Below, piece after piece: positions 54,001 to 64,000 of a stretch of DNA of 64,000 bases. A program made the position numbers and the translations under genes. Within the stretch, counting starts at the first letter, position 1, and each line of letters opens with the position of its first letter. Source of the stretch: Stachybotrys elegans (lineage: Eukaryota; Ascomycota; Sordariomycetes; Hypocreales; Stachybotryaceae); the NCBI GenBank assembly GCA_020746835.1, contig JAGPNK010000008.1:930001-994000 (forward strand), read 5' to 3'. The notes beneath the pieces were generated by a model, which saw nothing but the letters and a program-made list of their open reading frames with translations, did not search any database and was not told the DNA's origin.

Positions 54001-54884
54001 GGTCCGCCATCTCCTGTCCCCCTCTTCCCGTACGTAGCTTTGCCCGTAGCCCCGATCATCACTCTGTCTCGTCTCTCCCCCTCTTCCACGCATCGATACA
54101 TGATCTGCCTACAGCACCGTCATCCTCCGTGCCACGTTAAGACAGCGATCGACATGCCATGCCATGGATCCCCCCCGCTTTCTCAGGCGTCTGTGCTCCC
54201 CTCTTTCTTGACATCACTGACGTGGTCCGACTCGATCATCGCTACGTGGAGGACAAAGTCCTTTCTTCCCTTTATCTCTGGTGCTTACGTCCATCACACA
54301 CCCCCTCCAAGTCGGCATCATCAGTCTCACCGTCCTTGGGCTATGTGCAACCACAAAGCCATCCCCTCCTGCCCGGCCTTCTGTCTTTGACCGAGCTCTC
54401 CGATGCGGTTTAGCATCGCTCATGTCACACAGTAGCGTCAGTGCCTTCTCCCTTGTCTCCAGCATGCGCATGTCCCTGTGTCCCTGTGGCGTCTGGGTTG
54501 GCCTACATCACAGCTCCGTCGGTTCAGCCTCCGGCGCCCAGCTATCAGCAGCCTCATTGAGTGTCCCCCTTGGGTCGCACAGCTGTCCAATACTGTCTGC
54601 AGCCCGAAGCCACTCCCGGCCTGCACTTGCTGGACTTGGTCATTGGTCCGCGCCGATGCTTCCCTCTGGCTGCCCTTGATGTGATTATTCCCGCCACTCG
54701 GCATGCCACCTCTCGGTTTCGTGTTCCTGTAGTCTATTCTTATTATTAGAGCCACCTTGGCCTACCAGGGCTGCGAGTATACTGATCAGCACACTCTAAT
54801 CTTTCGTCTCGCACACACGATGCCATCCCCGGAGTTACCCTCCGGTTGCCTTCCGGCCCAGCTGCACACTAACAGCTTCAAACT

Positions 54885-55154
54885 TCAACCTCCCTTTGGG
54901 CTCGCCGGTTGATCGGCCAGCCCCTCAGCTGATCGGCCTTTGCCATGACGCCAAAACGTATCTTGTTTGCCTGTGACTGGCTCACCGTTTCCCCTTAGTC
55001 CATGTTTCGAAACGGAACTACCCAACGCCTTTCTCTCCATCACACGCCTCTCGTCATTTCCTGTCATCGAGGACGGATTTGCAGATGGAGGTGCAGGCGA
55101 CACGAAAAATAGAAGAAGAAAAAGGTAAATTGTGAAACAAGTCAGAACCGGCAT
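54885..55154 (-). CDS. Weak candidate: small secreted protein (89 aa)
   Basis: An ATG-started frame whose first 27 residues look like a signal peptide: MPVLTCFTIYLFLLLFFVSP then APPSA. The mature part (about 62 residues) is polar, has no cysteine and no known domain. Signal-like starts can arise by chance where the complementary strand is A/G-rich, as here, so this stays a weak call. Confidence 0.2.
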   Translation of the reverse strand: MPVLTCFTIYLFLLLFFVSPAPPSANPSSMTGNDERRVMERKALGSSVSKHGLRGNGEPVTGKQDTFWRHGKGRSAEGLADQPASPKGG

Positions 55155-55839
55155 TTCCTTCTATATCGCCCGAGGATCGAGGATTCTGTGGTACCATCGA
55201 ACTTCCCGGATCTGCCTGTCTCTCCTTTTCTTTTTATTTTCCTTTTTCTTCTTTCCCCATCACCCGAAACGCCATGGGCTGTCGGGCGTAGGTCATGGCA
55301 AAAGACATGCATAACCATGAAAAGGCCGTATCCTTTGCCCCAACAGACAAGAAGCAATGACATACACCCCATGTATGATACATCACATACAGCATACAAG
55401 TACATATGATACAAGGCAGCAGAGACAAGAAAAAGGAAGCCCAAAGACACAAACACCCAAGACACCAGCCGCGTGAGCGGTTACACCCATGCAAGTGCAG
55501 CATGTTATGTACATGCAGGGGCGCCGGTAGCCAAAGAAAAGGCTGCATGCTGCCTGCGGCTGCTTCGCTTTTCTCGACCCTGTCGGGCCGTTTTAGACCT
55601 CCCGTAAATCCTGGTGAGGGGGGAGAGGAACATGGAGAAGATCAGACAATGCCATTCGCGGCAACGATATGCCCAAGATGTTTGGTTTTGGCACCTTTTG
55701 GCAATGCATGTCTCGCCGTGACGTCCAAAGGTGCCGCCCGCCTCCCCTCCAAAAGGCGGTATGGCACTGGCCATCTCGATCGCCAGCCCCTCGTCGCCGT
55801 GGCCGTCGGCTGCGCAGAGATAACGCCCGCTCAGCCTCC

Positions 55840-56267
55840 TCATTCGAGGATTCCGTCCGTCTCGCCGGGCAGACGCTTCACCCGCCTCTGCTCCCAGTTA
55901 TCCAGGTCCTTTGCGGCCAATTTCTATTGCACCCAGGTCGTGTTAGCCTCCTTCTCCTTATTCAGACACATGGCGGCGGTATGCTCTTGTTACGTACGTA
56001 GTACTCCTCCTTCATGTCGACCTTGCGCCCCGTGCTGGAGCGAAGACCTAGCTCCTCGTCCTTCGTCATCTGGCGGACCTTGCGATCGTTGCGCTCATAC
56101 CGCACCGCCGTCGCCTGCGTCAGCGCAAAGGACCCCGCGATGATGACGGCAATAAAGGGCAGCCCAAACGTCAGGAATGGGTGCTTGTTCATCACCGCCC
56201 GGTACCGCGTGCCCAGATTGTTGACCCCATCCTTGCCCACAAACTTCTTATTCTGGAACGTCCGCAT
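55840..56267 (-). CDS. COX16: Cytochrome c oxidase assembly protein COX16 (117 aa, two exons)
   Basis: Exon 1 is 56267-55998, intron 74 bp (GTACGT to GCAATAG), exon 2 55923-55840. Cox16 is a small inner-mitochondrial-membrane protein that helps deliver Cox2 into complex IV. Evidence: MNKHPFLTFGLPFIAVIIAG followed by SFALTQATAVRYERNDRKV (one membrane helix with the family-typical RYE-x-x-D-x-KV after it), GRKVDMKEEYY, and after splicing KLAAKDLDNWEQRRVKRLPG. Length and order match fungal Cox16. The intron read-through would end the protein early at VRNKSIPPPCV. Confidence 0.93.
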
Positions 56268-57996
56268 TGTTTGGGAGCGCCGGGGGGCGTATCGGCGGAG
56301 GGAGGGGGTGCGTCGCTGGCTCGAGTGGTCCGCTGGGTGATGTCGTCAAGCGCAAGCAAGTCTGGTTGCGTCGGGCGTTGGTGTCGATCGAAAATCAATC
56401 AATGCATGCGTCGATTACAAGTAGCTTGTGGTCGCGTGTTTCTGGTTCGGCCTCTGGCCCGCCATTAGAGTAACCCCGTTAGAAGCATGGGCCTCAAGGC
56501 CAAGCCAGCCAGCCAGCCCAAGGGGAACCCAAGGGAAAGAGGCATGGGTGAATGACGGCACGGCTCACGCAAATCAGGGTCGAGGAGATGAGTCGTTCGG
56601 AATCGCTCCGGTCAGCATCTCCCTAACATGGCGTGCAGGCATTGACCTGGATTGTTGGGCATGTTGCATAACACATATTATAGACCTGAGCAATCGGAAG
56701 ACGGAACAGCGGCCATCTCTAGCGTCCTTTTTCGCGGCTCGGCATCCGTCATGGCGTCACCATCGATGGCTTCATCGAAACAGTCTTCAACACCAATTCC
56801 AATTCTCCGGGCCTCCGCTGCATAAACTAGCAGGTTCGTTCCTGTGGTTGACCGTTCTGCCCCAGTTGCATCGGGCAGCCTTCCAGAACGAACTCGAATT
56901 GCCTTGCTCATCCCTGCGTCTTGCCAATCATTACTCCAACCTGAATCGCAGCCGAGTTTGTGGCCAAGCTTTTCCAACTCGGCTGTCCCTGATCTGCGTC
57001 ATATCGTCCATGCGTGCCTCCAATATTGCAATCCTTCCACGGCCACGTTGCGATACACCTACTCCTCCTCCTTTTGGGTCTGCTATAGACAGGGCCGACC
57101 TTTTATTTTATTCCACATGGAGAGTAGTCCACCGTTTGTACATGGCACCCATGGTGAGTCCCCAGAGGGTGCATTTAGACGCCAATATGTCTGTCTACCC
57201 TAAACCATCCACCACTATAGGTTCATCCAACATGGCCTTGTGAGGGCGAACTCATTGCCTTTCTGGGGGGTTGCACAATAGACAGGCCTTTGTCGTACCT
57301 GCCTTATCCAGGCGATATCATCCATATAATCATCCTCGTTGAATATCCAATGATCCCAGCGTTTCCAGCAGCATCATTCCAATGACCATCACATTATCCC
57401 GCTCGCACCAAAGTACTGATTGACCTTTTAACACTGCAACACGTTACAATCAGCTTGAAAATGCCACACTAGAACCGATTTATTGCGCACCCACCCATCT
57501 TACTAGGGATGCATATGGAAAATATAGTGAAAAGCACAAAGAAAAATACTGTCTTGTCGCTGTACGTTCGAAGCCCCCTATAGCTTCTCCCCATTCAAAA
57601 AAAATAAAAAAATAAAATACAATCCCAACGCCAGCCTTTCCGTCCTGTGTCCTGTCCTTGATCCTGCCTGCGTGCGGGTGCCCTCGCCCTCACCGCAAAG
57701 CCGTTGACCTCGCAACAATACCTGGTTGCCATTGATACATGTGATGGATGCATTGGAGACTACAGATTAGTACAAAGGGAAGTAGATGTAGATACGGTGG
57801 ATTGGGTATGTGCTTCGTCATCGTCTCGTCTCATCTTTCCTTCCTCGTCACCATGGCAGATCGACATACAGCGGCGCCCACCGCCGTGTCCTGCCACCAA
57901 CAGCAATAGCAAGATCATGCATCGTCACATTAATCTTCATGTACACTGTGCACTTGACTGCACAAATGTGGAAGCCAGAATGCCTTCTTTCAGGCA
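56268..57996. other. Intergenic, no supported gene
   Basis: About 1.7 kb between COX16 and the PRO45-like gene. Only low-information open frames. The right end is 3' UTR of the latter. Confidence 0.5.
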
Positions 57997-60271
57997 TCAT
58001 CGGTCCAGCTTGGGTGGAGGTGCCTGCCATCCATTTATGTATGCCATCAACCCAATGCCGAACAATACCACGCCTAGCATCGAGGCATAGGGCACGCCAG
58101 ATTGTATTCGCTGGTCCTGCAATGTGCTTGAGCTCCTCGAGTTGAGCGGCGTGATGGTGTCCGCGCGAGAGAGCGACATCTCATCCTCGGCGGCGTCTTC
58201 GCTGGACTCGTGTCCATCGCCCTGCGCCCTGCGGGACTCATTCGCAGCTGGCTGCGCATTGGAGGGGGATTTGTCGTTCATCTTGGCCTCTCGTGAATTG
58301 CTGCGGCGTCTTCGAGACCGGGAGCGTCCCTTTTCGAGCAGTGCCTGTCTCTTAGCCTCCTCTGCTCGAAGCTGAATCACCATCTCGGCAAGAGTCTTCC
58401 TATCGGCATCGCGCTCCGACTCGACCAGTTCACAACGGCGCTTCCACTGCTCCACCTGCTCCTTCATGGACTGCATCTGCTCCTCCATAGAATCGATGCG
58501 AGACTGAAGTGCTGCCGCAGCTTCCTGAGCCGAGTCAATCTCGAGTGGCGATGGCGCGTCTTCCTTGGGTCCCTCGGCTTTGTGCTCTTGGGACTGTTCA
58601 GCCGCTTGCTCGCCTTCGTGTGACTTGGCCGATCCATTCATGTGCGGTACAGCTGACTCCTCTAGCCGCTGGGCAAGCTTCTCAGCCGATTCCCGCGCCT
58701 CTCGCTCCTTTTGCAGCATCTCCTCGAGCTCCCGCATGCGCAAAGTCTGGGTATCGAAATCCCTCTTGGCATTATTAAGGGCTTCAGTCAACTGAATGAT
58801 CTGCCCATAGTTATCTTGACGGACAGGCGAGGTGTTGGGCGGTCCTGATTTGGGTCGTTCCGAGGACCCGCGCTTCAGTGAGGGCATGTCGGGCTTCTCC
58901 GGCAAGGGCTGCTGAGGCGGAGGGGCGGGGGGCTCAGAGAAGCGAGCCTTGGGATCCGGGCGGAAGGGCATGTTGTTTCCATTCACCATGGCCACTGGCT
59001 TGGGTGGTTCAGGGACCTCGGGCTTCTCCAAGTCCTTGATATCGTCCTTCGACAGGAGAGTGCTGACGAACTGGTTGGTTCGGGTCAGGTCTTGGGCCTG
59101 TAAGCGGGCGTTGCGCATCTCGGTCTATCATGGTTAGCCCACGCCTTACCACCACGGTTAATGTCTCACTTACAGCAAGTCTTTTGAGTATCTGATCCGT
59201 GGCTATAGGCGTCAGGAAGAAAGGTCGTTGTGAGGCCAGCCCTTGAGCGTTCATCGGCCCGCCGCCAGCAACCATACGGCCGTTACTCATCATGGATGCA
59301 TTGCTTCCGTTGCGACCACGCATCTGCATCGCACCAGCCGGGATCATCATCGCACTGTTGGCTGGGTCCAGATCTCCAAAGTTCATATCCATCACATTGC
59401 TGGAAGGGTTCAGAAAACCGGCGTGCTCGACCTTGGCGGCTACCTTGTGATGGACAACAGTTTTCTGGTCTTCGCTCACAATATCTATACCAAGCTCCAG
59501 GTGGTCGGCAGTCTGCAGCTCGTGAGGTTCGGATTCACGATTCTCCTGGGACAGACGAGTGCCGTTGACGAAGGTACCGTTGGACGACTTCACGTCCCTG
59601 ATATAGATCTTGCCGTTTCGCTCTGCATATATCTCTGCATGCTGTCTTGACAGCACTTTACTGTCAAAGTATCCATTTGTAGGTGTGGGGACCATCTTCT
59701 GGTTCGTCTGCCGACCGATACGGACGCAGTCGGGCGCAAATGGGACCGGGATCGTTTTGCGCTCGAACGTGCCGTTGAGCGACAAGAGGTAGAGTACAGG
59801 CTGTCCAGGAGGGAACTGTTCGGCCGGCATAGGCCGCATCATGGCTTGTGGCGCCATCTGGGGCTGTCCAGCAACCTGCTGCAACGAGCCGTGGGAAGGG
59901 ACCATTCCGTTGGGTCGACCGGCGGGGAGCCTAGAAAAGTCCGTCTGGACGTCCCCCTTGCCGGGTGGCCAAGGGCCTTTGGGCTGGGGTCGCTTCCGTG
60001 CTGCAGAGTTGGCTGACCATTGGCTTAGGTCCGATGAGCTGGGCACCGACGTGCCATTGGACTGAGACCCGTTGGTAGCGACTGAGGTGTTGGAGGAGGC
60101 AGTAGAAGAGACAGACGAGACCGACGAGGATGAGTTGCTTCGCGAAAGCGTCTTTCGAGGCACAAACATGCCACGGACTTCATCTGGGTTCATCGGGTCG
60201 TTTCCGTTAATGGTGCCCCATGCTGGCCGTGAAATTTGCGGGAAAGTCGGAGGATTCGCGACGGCAGTCAT
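57997..60271 (-). CDS. FHA/coiled-coil tail-anchored STRIPAK protein, PRO45/SLMAP-like (741 aa)
   Basis: Exons 60271-59174 and 59124-57997, with a 49-bp phase-0 intron (GTAAGT to ATGATAG). The start is the first ATG, 60271; the frame upstream opens with GTG. A disordered Ser-rich N-terminus (about 1-155) is followed by an FHA domain around 160-275 (VRIGRQTN, then VLSRQHAEIYAERNGKIYIR and DVKSSNGTFVNGTRL). A coiled coil covers about 495-640 (LRMRELEEMLQKEREARESA, EEQMQSMKEQVEQWKRRCEL), then an RS-rich patch, and one C-terminal helix (MLGVVLFGIGLMAYINGW) with a short tail: a tail anchor. This is the architecture of SLMAP, yeast Far9/Far10 and Sordaria PRO45, subunits of the STRIPAK PP2A complex at ER, nuclear envelope and mitochondria, required for hyphal fusion and fruiting-body development. 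Divergent with MGR2. Confidence 0.88.
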
Positions 60272-61239
60272 GAGGAAGGTTGAAATCGAGCCGAGGTTGA
60301 TGGGACAGTGTGATGAGGATGGCCTGTCGGTCCCAGGTCGATACAAAGGGCTTTGTTGGTAATTTTTTCTTTTTTTTAATTTTCCCCGTAATCGGACGTC
60401 ACCACTTCCGCCGCCGGCCAGATCACGCAAAGATGATCACGATCGGGTGCGTCCGAACGCGAGAATGTGGGAAACCGAGATCGATCGTAGAGCCGTCGTG
60501 ATGTAGAATGTTAAGAGGTCGCAGTTTCTTGCTGTGGCAGATATGAGGTCAGCTAGGAGGTCGTGGAGGTGGATTGGCGAGCAGCCAATTGGACGCGGCC
60601 TCGTGTGGTGACCAGTCGCGGCAGGCCGCAGAAAAATGTCTCTGAAAGAATCTAGACCGCCCGTTGAACTTACGGAGAGAGTATTCAACGCGATCGGGGG
60701 CTGTATCGCGCCGTCGCTGCTGGGAAACGTCGAGTCGATTGAGGGTTGTTGGGAGGATTGAAAGTCTGTCTCCCTAAGCGCTCCTACCTGCGAGGTACGC
60801 CAGAAGTCACACGGTGGAGCGCAACCAGCAAGCTGGCCAAAACACCCCTACAACGTCATCCAGGACGGCCTATAAGCGCTCCGTCATTCATTCACTCGTC
60901 AGAGAGCATCGAATTTCATCGCTTTTCATCACCATGATCGTTATTTGCTGTTTTCCAACTTGGTTTCCGCCATTCAACACACGTCGCACGTGACATAACG
61001 CTACAGTGTGTATCAGCAAAGTGATGTCTGCGCACTGTATCAGCTGGTCCGTGCACCGCATCATTGTTTAACCGAAACAGCGATGACGATGTCGCGCGAC
61101 CAATCAGGTGCCAGTGGGCCGAGGCCATCACCAGACTGATCACAATTATTTGGAACTTCGTAGCCTCGGGACTGTCATACTCTGCAAGTCACCATTACCC
61201 GAGCTATCCAAAAGATTGTCAAGGCATCACTCTTTCAAC
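60272..61239. promoter_or_regulatory. Divergent PRO45-like / MGR2 upstream region
   Basis: 968 bp between two divergent starts. It includes GCACGTGACA at about 60986-60995 (CACGTG E-box). No gene seen. Confidence 0.45.
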
Positions 61240-61780
61240 ATGCCCCCCGTTGCAGCAATTCCCGGTGGTCAGCATGGCCCCAGCAACTTTGACAAGAGTA
61301 CGTTGGCTTCGAGTACCAGCTGCGACTTGCGACTGGCTAACATGCGACAGTGAAAATGGGAGCTATGATGGGCGGAAGTACGAGACCCGGAATCCCGAGC
61401 TACTTGAGCTAGACTAATGACCTCACCAGCTGTCGGTGTCATCATCGGCTTCATCTATGGTGCGCATTCCCGAACAAAGGCAACGAGACTTTGCTAACTT
61501 CCTTGGAGGAGCTACGAACATTTTCCGATACGGTGCCGGTTCGCAGGGAGTGTTCCGAACACTTGGACAGTACATGGGTGCCTCGGGCGCCACCTTCGGG
61601 TAAGAAAGCTGCTGTTCAGGCCTATTTCAATGCTGACGACCCTGCAGCTTCTTCATGTCGATTGGTAGCGTTGTAAGATCCGATGCCGACCCCAAAATGC
61701 ACGAGCTGTACATGCGAGCCCAGCGACGGCCGATTATGATGACGATGGCGAATGGTCAATGGAAAAAGAACAGCCCGTAA
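61240..61780 (+). CDS. MGR2: TIM23-complex subunit Mgr2 / ROMO1 family (112 aa, five exons)
   Basis: Exons 61240-61297, 61351-61377, 61430-61459, 61509-61599 and 61648-61780; introns of 53, 52, 49 and 48 bp, all GT-AG. The exons total 113 codons. Mgr2 sits in the mitochondrial inner membrane and gates lateral release of preproteins from TIM23. Evidence: FDKMKMGAMMGGTVGVIIGF then IYGGATNIFRYG (first glycine-rich helix), VFRTLGQYMGASGATFGFFM then SIGSVVRSDADP (second helix and the conserved RSD turn). Exons 2 and 3 are just 27 and 30 nt, so no long open frame reveals the gene. The short C-terminal extension is basic and Met-rich. Confidence 0.93.
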
Positions 61781-62519
61781 AGGCTAGGATATCGACGAAC
61801 TGTACAATACCGCTCTGATGGCAACTTGTAATATACACCTCTGTCAACATGGCGTTCGCACTGATGCGGACGAACGAAAGGCGAATAAACCTTGCTTGAT
61901 GGAGTAGCTGAAGCCCTATACGCCACATGGCCTACCAAATGAGACGATGCACCCGAAATACCGCCTTACAAAACCTTCCTCGAGGACATGGCATTTTCTT
62001 CTGGGGCAATGGCTCTCGCAATGATTCATACGGCTTGCATCAACACAAGAAGGAGAAGCTTCAGGCTCCGACCCGCGTCCTTTAGAGCCAAGCTCCTGTC
62101 GAATGGTTCATCCATTTCCCAGGCAAGGTCTACATTGTAATGAAAATGCTGCCCTTTTTCTTCCAGCAATCCCCTCCATGGCTGGGAAGACGAACCCTTG
62201 TCGAGCGAGTGGTGCCCACATCGCCAGAACTGGGGCGGACAGTCTGATCGATGCAGAAGACCAAGTCCTAATGTCAACACAGCCAACTACCTCGATGGTA
62301 TCTCTCCGCTACATATGTGTAAGTCATCCTCGCCATGCTATTGATGCGACGCTGCTATGCGACATCCGGTTTAGGCTTCCCCACCTTCTTTGGGCCGCAG
62401 TGGCTTGACCACCGTGACCCAAAAGCCGCACGCTCAGAGAGATTACATGTACCCAGTAATATATATGCATGCCGGAAGACTGCCACTTCAGTACCAGTCT
62501 GGTCTGAAAACTGCCCGGT
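61781..62519. other. Intergenic, no supported gene
   Basis: 0.7 kb between MGR2 and the HET gene. No coding signal; it must hold the HET promoter. Confidence 0.5.
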
Positions 62520-63826
62520 ATGTGGTTGCTCGAAACGTCAACGTTTCAACTCAGACAATTTTATGGACGCGATGTCCCGCCATATGCCATCCTATCGCAC
62601 ACATGGGGCCCCGATGAGGTAACCTTTGATGACATGCAGTCGGTCGACTTGAGTTTTGTTCGGATTAAAGCTGGGTTCCAAAAAATCCAGCGCTGCTGTG
62701 ACCAGGCCCTCATACATGGTTATGAGTACGCATGGGTGGACTCGTGCTGCATCGACAAGAAGAGCAGCGCGGAGCTTACGGAAGCCATCAACTCCATGTT
62801 CAAGTTTTATGGAAACTCGAGCTTGTGTTACGCCTATCTCGACGATGTTCCGGATTGGGATATCACCAGACCCTTTCCCGATGAGCAGTTTGCCCAGAGC
62901 CGCTGGTTCACGAGAGGAGTAGGCTTCCAGCAAACAATAGAGGCTTTGATCTCGACTAATATCGACAGTGGACTCTGCAAGAGCTTGTCGCGCCACAAAA
63001 TATCCTGTTCTATTCGGAGCATTGGTCCCTTCTTGGTTGCAAGGGCCCCGAGCCTGCCGAACCATCAGATGACCACGAACGAGCACTGATGGCAGAACAT
63101 GCCATATCTGCGTTTCACGAGAAGCTTTCTAGCATCACATGGATACCCATGCGAGTGCTGGAATACCCGCAATACATTTTCTCGGAGTCGGTTGCGCGCC
63201 GTATGGTATTGGCCAGCAATCGCGAGACGACCCGAGAAGAGGATATCGCGTATTGCCTGATGGGTCTATTTAACGTCAACATGCCTATTCTCTACGGAGA
63301 AGGCCGCAAGAACGCATTCAAGAGATTGCAATACGAGATAATCAGGTCATCGCCAGATCATACAATATTTACATGGCGCAACTCCGAGCCCAACAGCGGC
63401 CTCATTGCTGCCGACCCCAAAGACTTCTCCGAATGCCACGGGATGGCTAGCATAGAGGCATATGACTCGGCCGCATACACCATCTCACTTGGTCCATACA
63501 ACATGACGAACTACGGCCTGTCCATCAACATGAACCTTCGAAACCTGGGTGGAAGGATACGGGCTGGTGCGCTGCGCTGCGTGATGCGATCCGAGCTGGG
63601 GGTAGTAGGCGTAATATGGGTTTACCTGCAGCATATCAAGGACAATTTCTACCGAAGAGTCCGATGCTCCGAACTTCACATTATTCCTCTGGAGGTGATG
63701 AGGCTTGCAGTGACAGAGGGAACCGCGGAACAAATCTATATTCTTGAAGACGACCAATGGGCTACCGGTCCTGGCCAATTATTCACCCGAGCGTTATTAC
63801 TAGACGAGGCAAATCACCCATATTGA
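62520..63826 (+). CDS. HET-domain protein (418 aa, two exons)
   Basis: Exon 1 is 62520-62918, intron 50 bp (GTAGGC to ATCGACAG, CTAAT branch), exon 2 62969-63826. The N-terminus MWLLETSTFQLRQFYGRDVP is a typical HET opening. HET motifs follow: YAILSHTWG (22-30), YEYAWVDSCCIDK (about 68-80), SLCYAYLDDV, and RWFTRGWTLQELVAP, which is completed only by the splice. LASNRETTREEDIAYCLMGL and NVNMPILYGEG follow. HET domains trigger cell death in vegetative incompatibility and related immune-like responses and adopt a TIR-like fold. No NACHT, WD40 or ankyrin partner domain is seen before the stop at 63824-63826, so this is a short HET-only form. The gene ends 174 bp from the window edge. Confidence 0.93.
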
Positions 63827-64000
63827 ATCAATTCATGATTTCAGGGCACAAGGGGGAAGATTTGGTTGGGGAACGCTAGTCCGAGGAGACAATGGGGGAA
63901 AGGTATTAAGGATAGAGCAGGCTGCCTTAGAAGGCCCGGACTCTATTTGGAAACGAAATGAACAAGAGCAGAGTTGGCAGCTGGTTTTCTCAAAGGCTGC
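63827..64000. other. 3' flank to window end
   Basis: 174 bases, purine-rich, no gene visible. Confidence 0.5.

Larger units (their letters stand above)
49704..55839. other. 6.1 kb intergenic, strand-biased pyrimidine-rich DNA
   Basis: No supported gene other than a weak small-protein candidate at 54885-55154. From about 51.4 to 54.8 kb the plus strand is C/T-dominated, with CAC/CAT/CCT simple repeats (for example near 52325-52352, 52566-52610 and 53225-53300). Long open frames there are Pro/Ser/His low-complexity. It could be promoter, 5' leader or a long non-coding transcript. Confidence 0.5.

Overview
The window reads as nuclear chromosomal DNA of a filamentous ascomycete, most likely a Sordariomycete and possibly Hypocrealean. 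Genes carry short introns (about 47-98 bp, one of 237 bp) with CTRAC-type branch points. There is a tRNA-Glu, eukaryotic housekeeping genes (eS27, PRP38, COX16, MGR2, HER2/GatA) and typical Pezizomycotina families (HET domain, NB-ARC/TPR, FHA-kinase, SLMAP-type FHA protein, F-box). No bacterial operon, CRISPR array or intact transposon is visible. Species cannot be read from the sequence. Gene models below were spliced by hand; for the multi-exon genes, exon lengths sum to whole codons.

Layout. 0-17.7 kb is gene-poor and accessory-like: a SUKH-like conserved protein, relics of coding sequence at 3.4-4.6 kb, an F-box protein, a small four-helix membrane protein, an FHA-kinase, and a 51-residue CxxC/CxxC microprotein in an otherwise nearly empty 7 kb. 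17.7-24.4 kb holds an RNA 3'-phosphate cyclase gene with an apparent one-base break in a G run, a membrane-anchored LigB-type dioxygenase, tRNA-Glu(TTC), an unrecognised 423-aa protein and an IVY1-like I-BAR protein. 24.4-30 kb is sparse: a GT32 glycosyltransferase, a possible oligopeptide-transporter relic, a seven-copy GGTTCGA array and a broken small-protein relic.

30-41.4 kb is a compact housekeeping block: LRR protein, PLP2, eS27, a Spd1/Dif1-like ribonucleotide-reductase regulator with a PIP box, Gemin2-like SMN-complex protein, mitochondrial GatA, PRP38 and a small membrane protein. Several are head-to-head pairs sharing 266-453 bp promoters. 41.4-55.8 kb is mostly non-coding, with a NB-ARC/TPR STAND protein (GC-AG intron, probable N-terminal break), one low-complexity conserved protein and a 6 kb, strongly pyrimidine-rich intergenic stretch. 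55.8-64 kb carries COX16, a PRO45/SLMAP-like STRIPAK subunit, MGR2 (five exons in 541 bp) and a HET-domain protein.

Functional themes: mitochondrial biogenesis (HER2, COX16, MGR2), RNA processing (Gemin2, PRP38, RTC1, eS27), and fungal signalling or self/non-self recognition (PRO45, FHA-kinase, NB-ARC/TPR, HET). No single coherent novel system stands out. The best leads are the zinc-ribbon microprotein, the GGTTCGA array, the PIP-box RNR regulator and the two apparent frameshifts.
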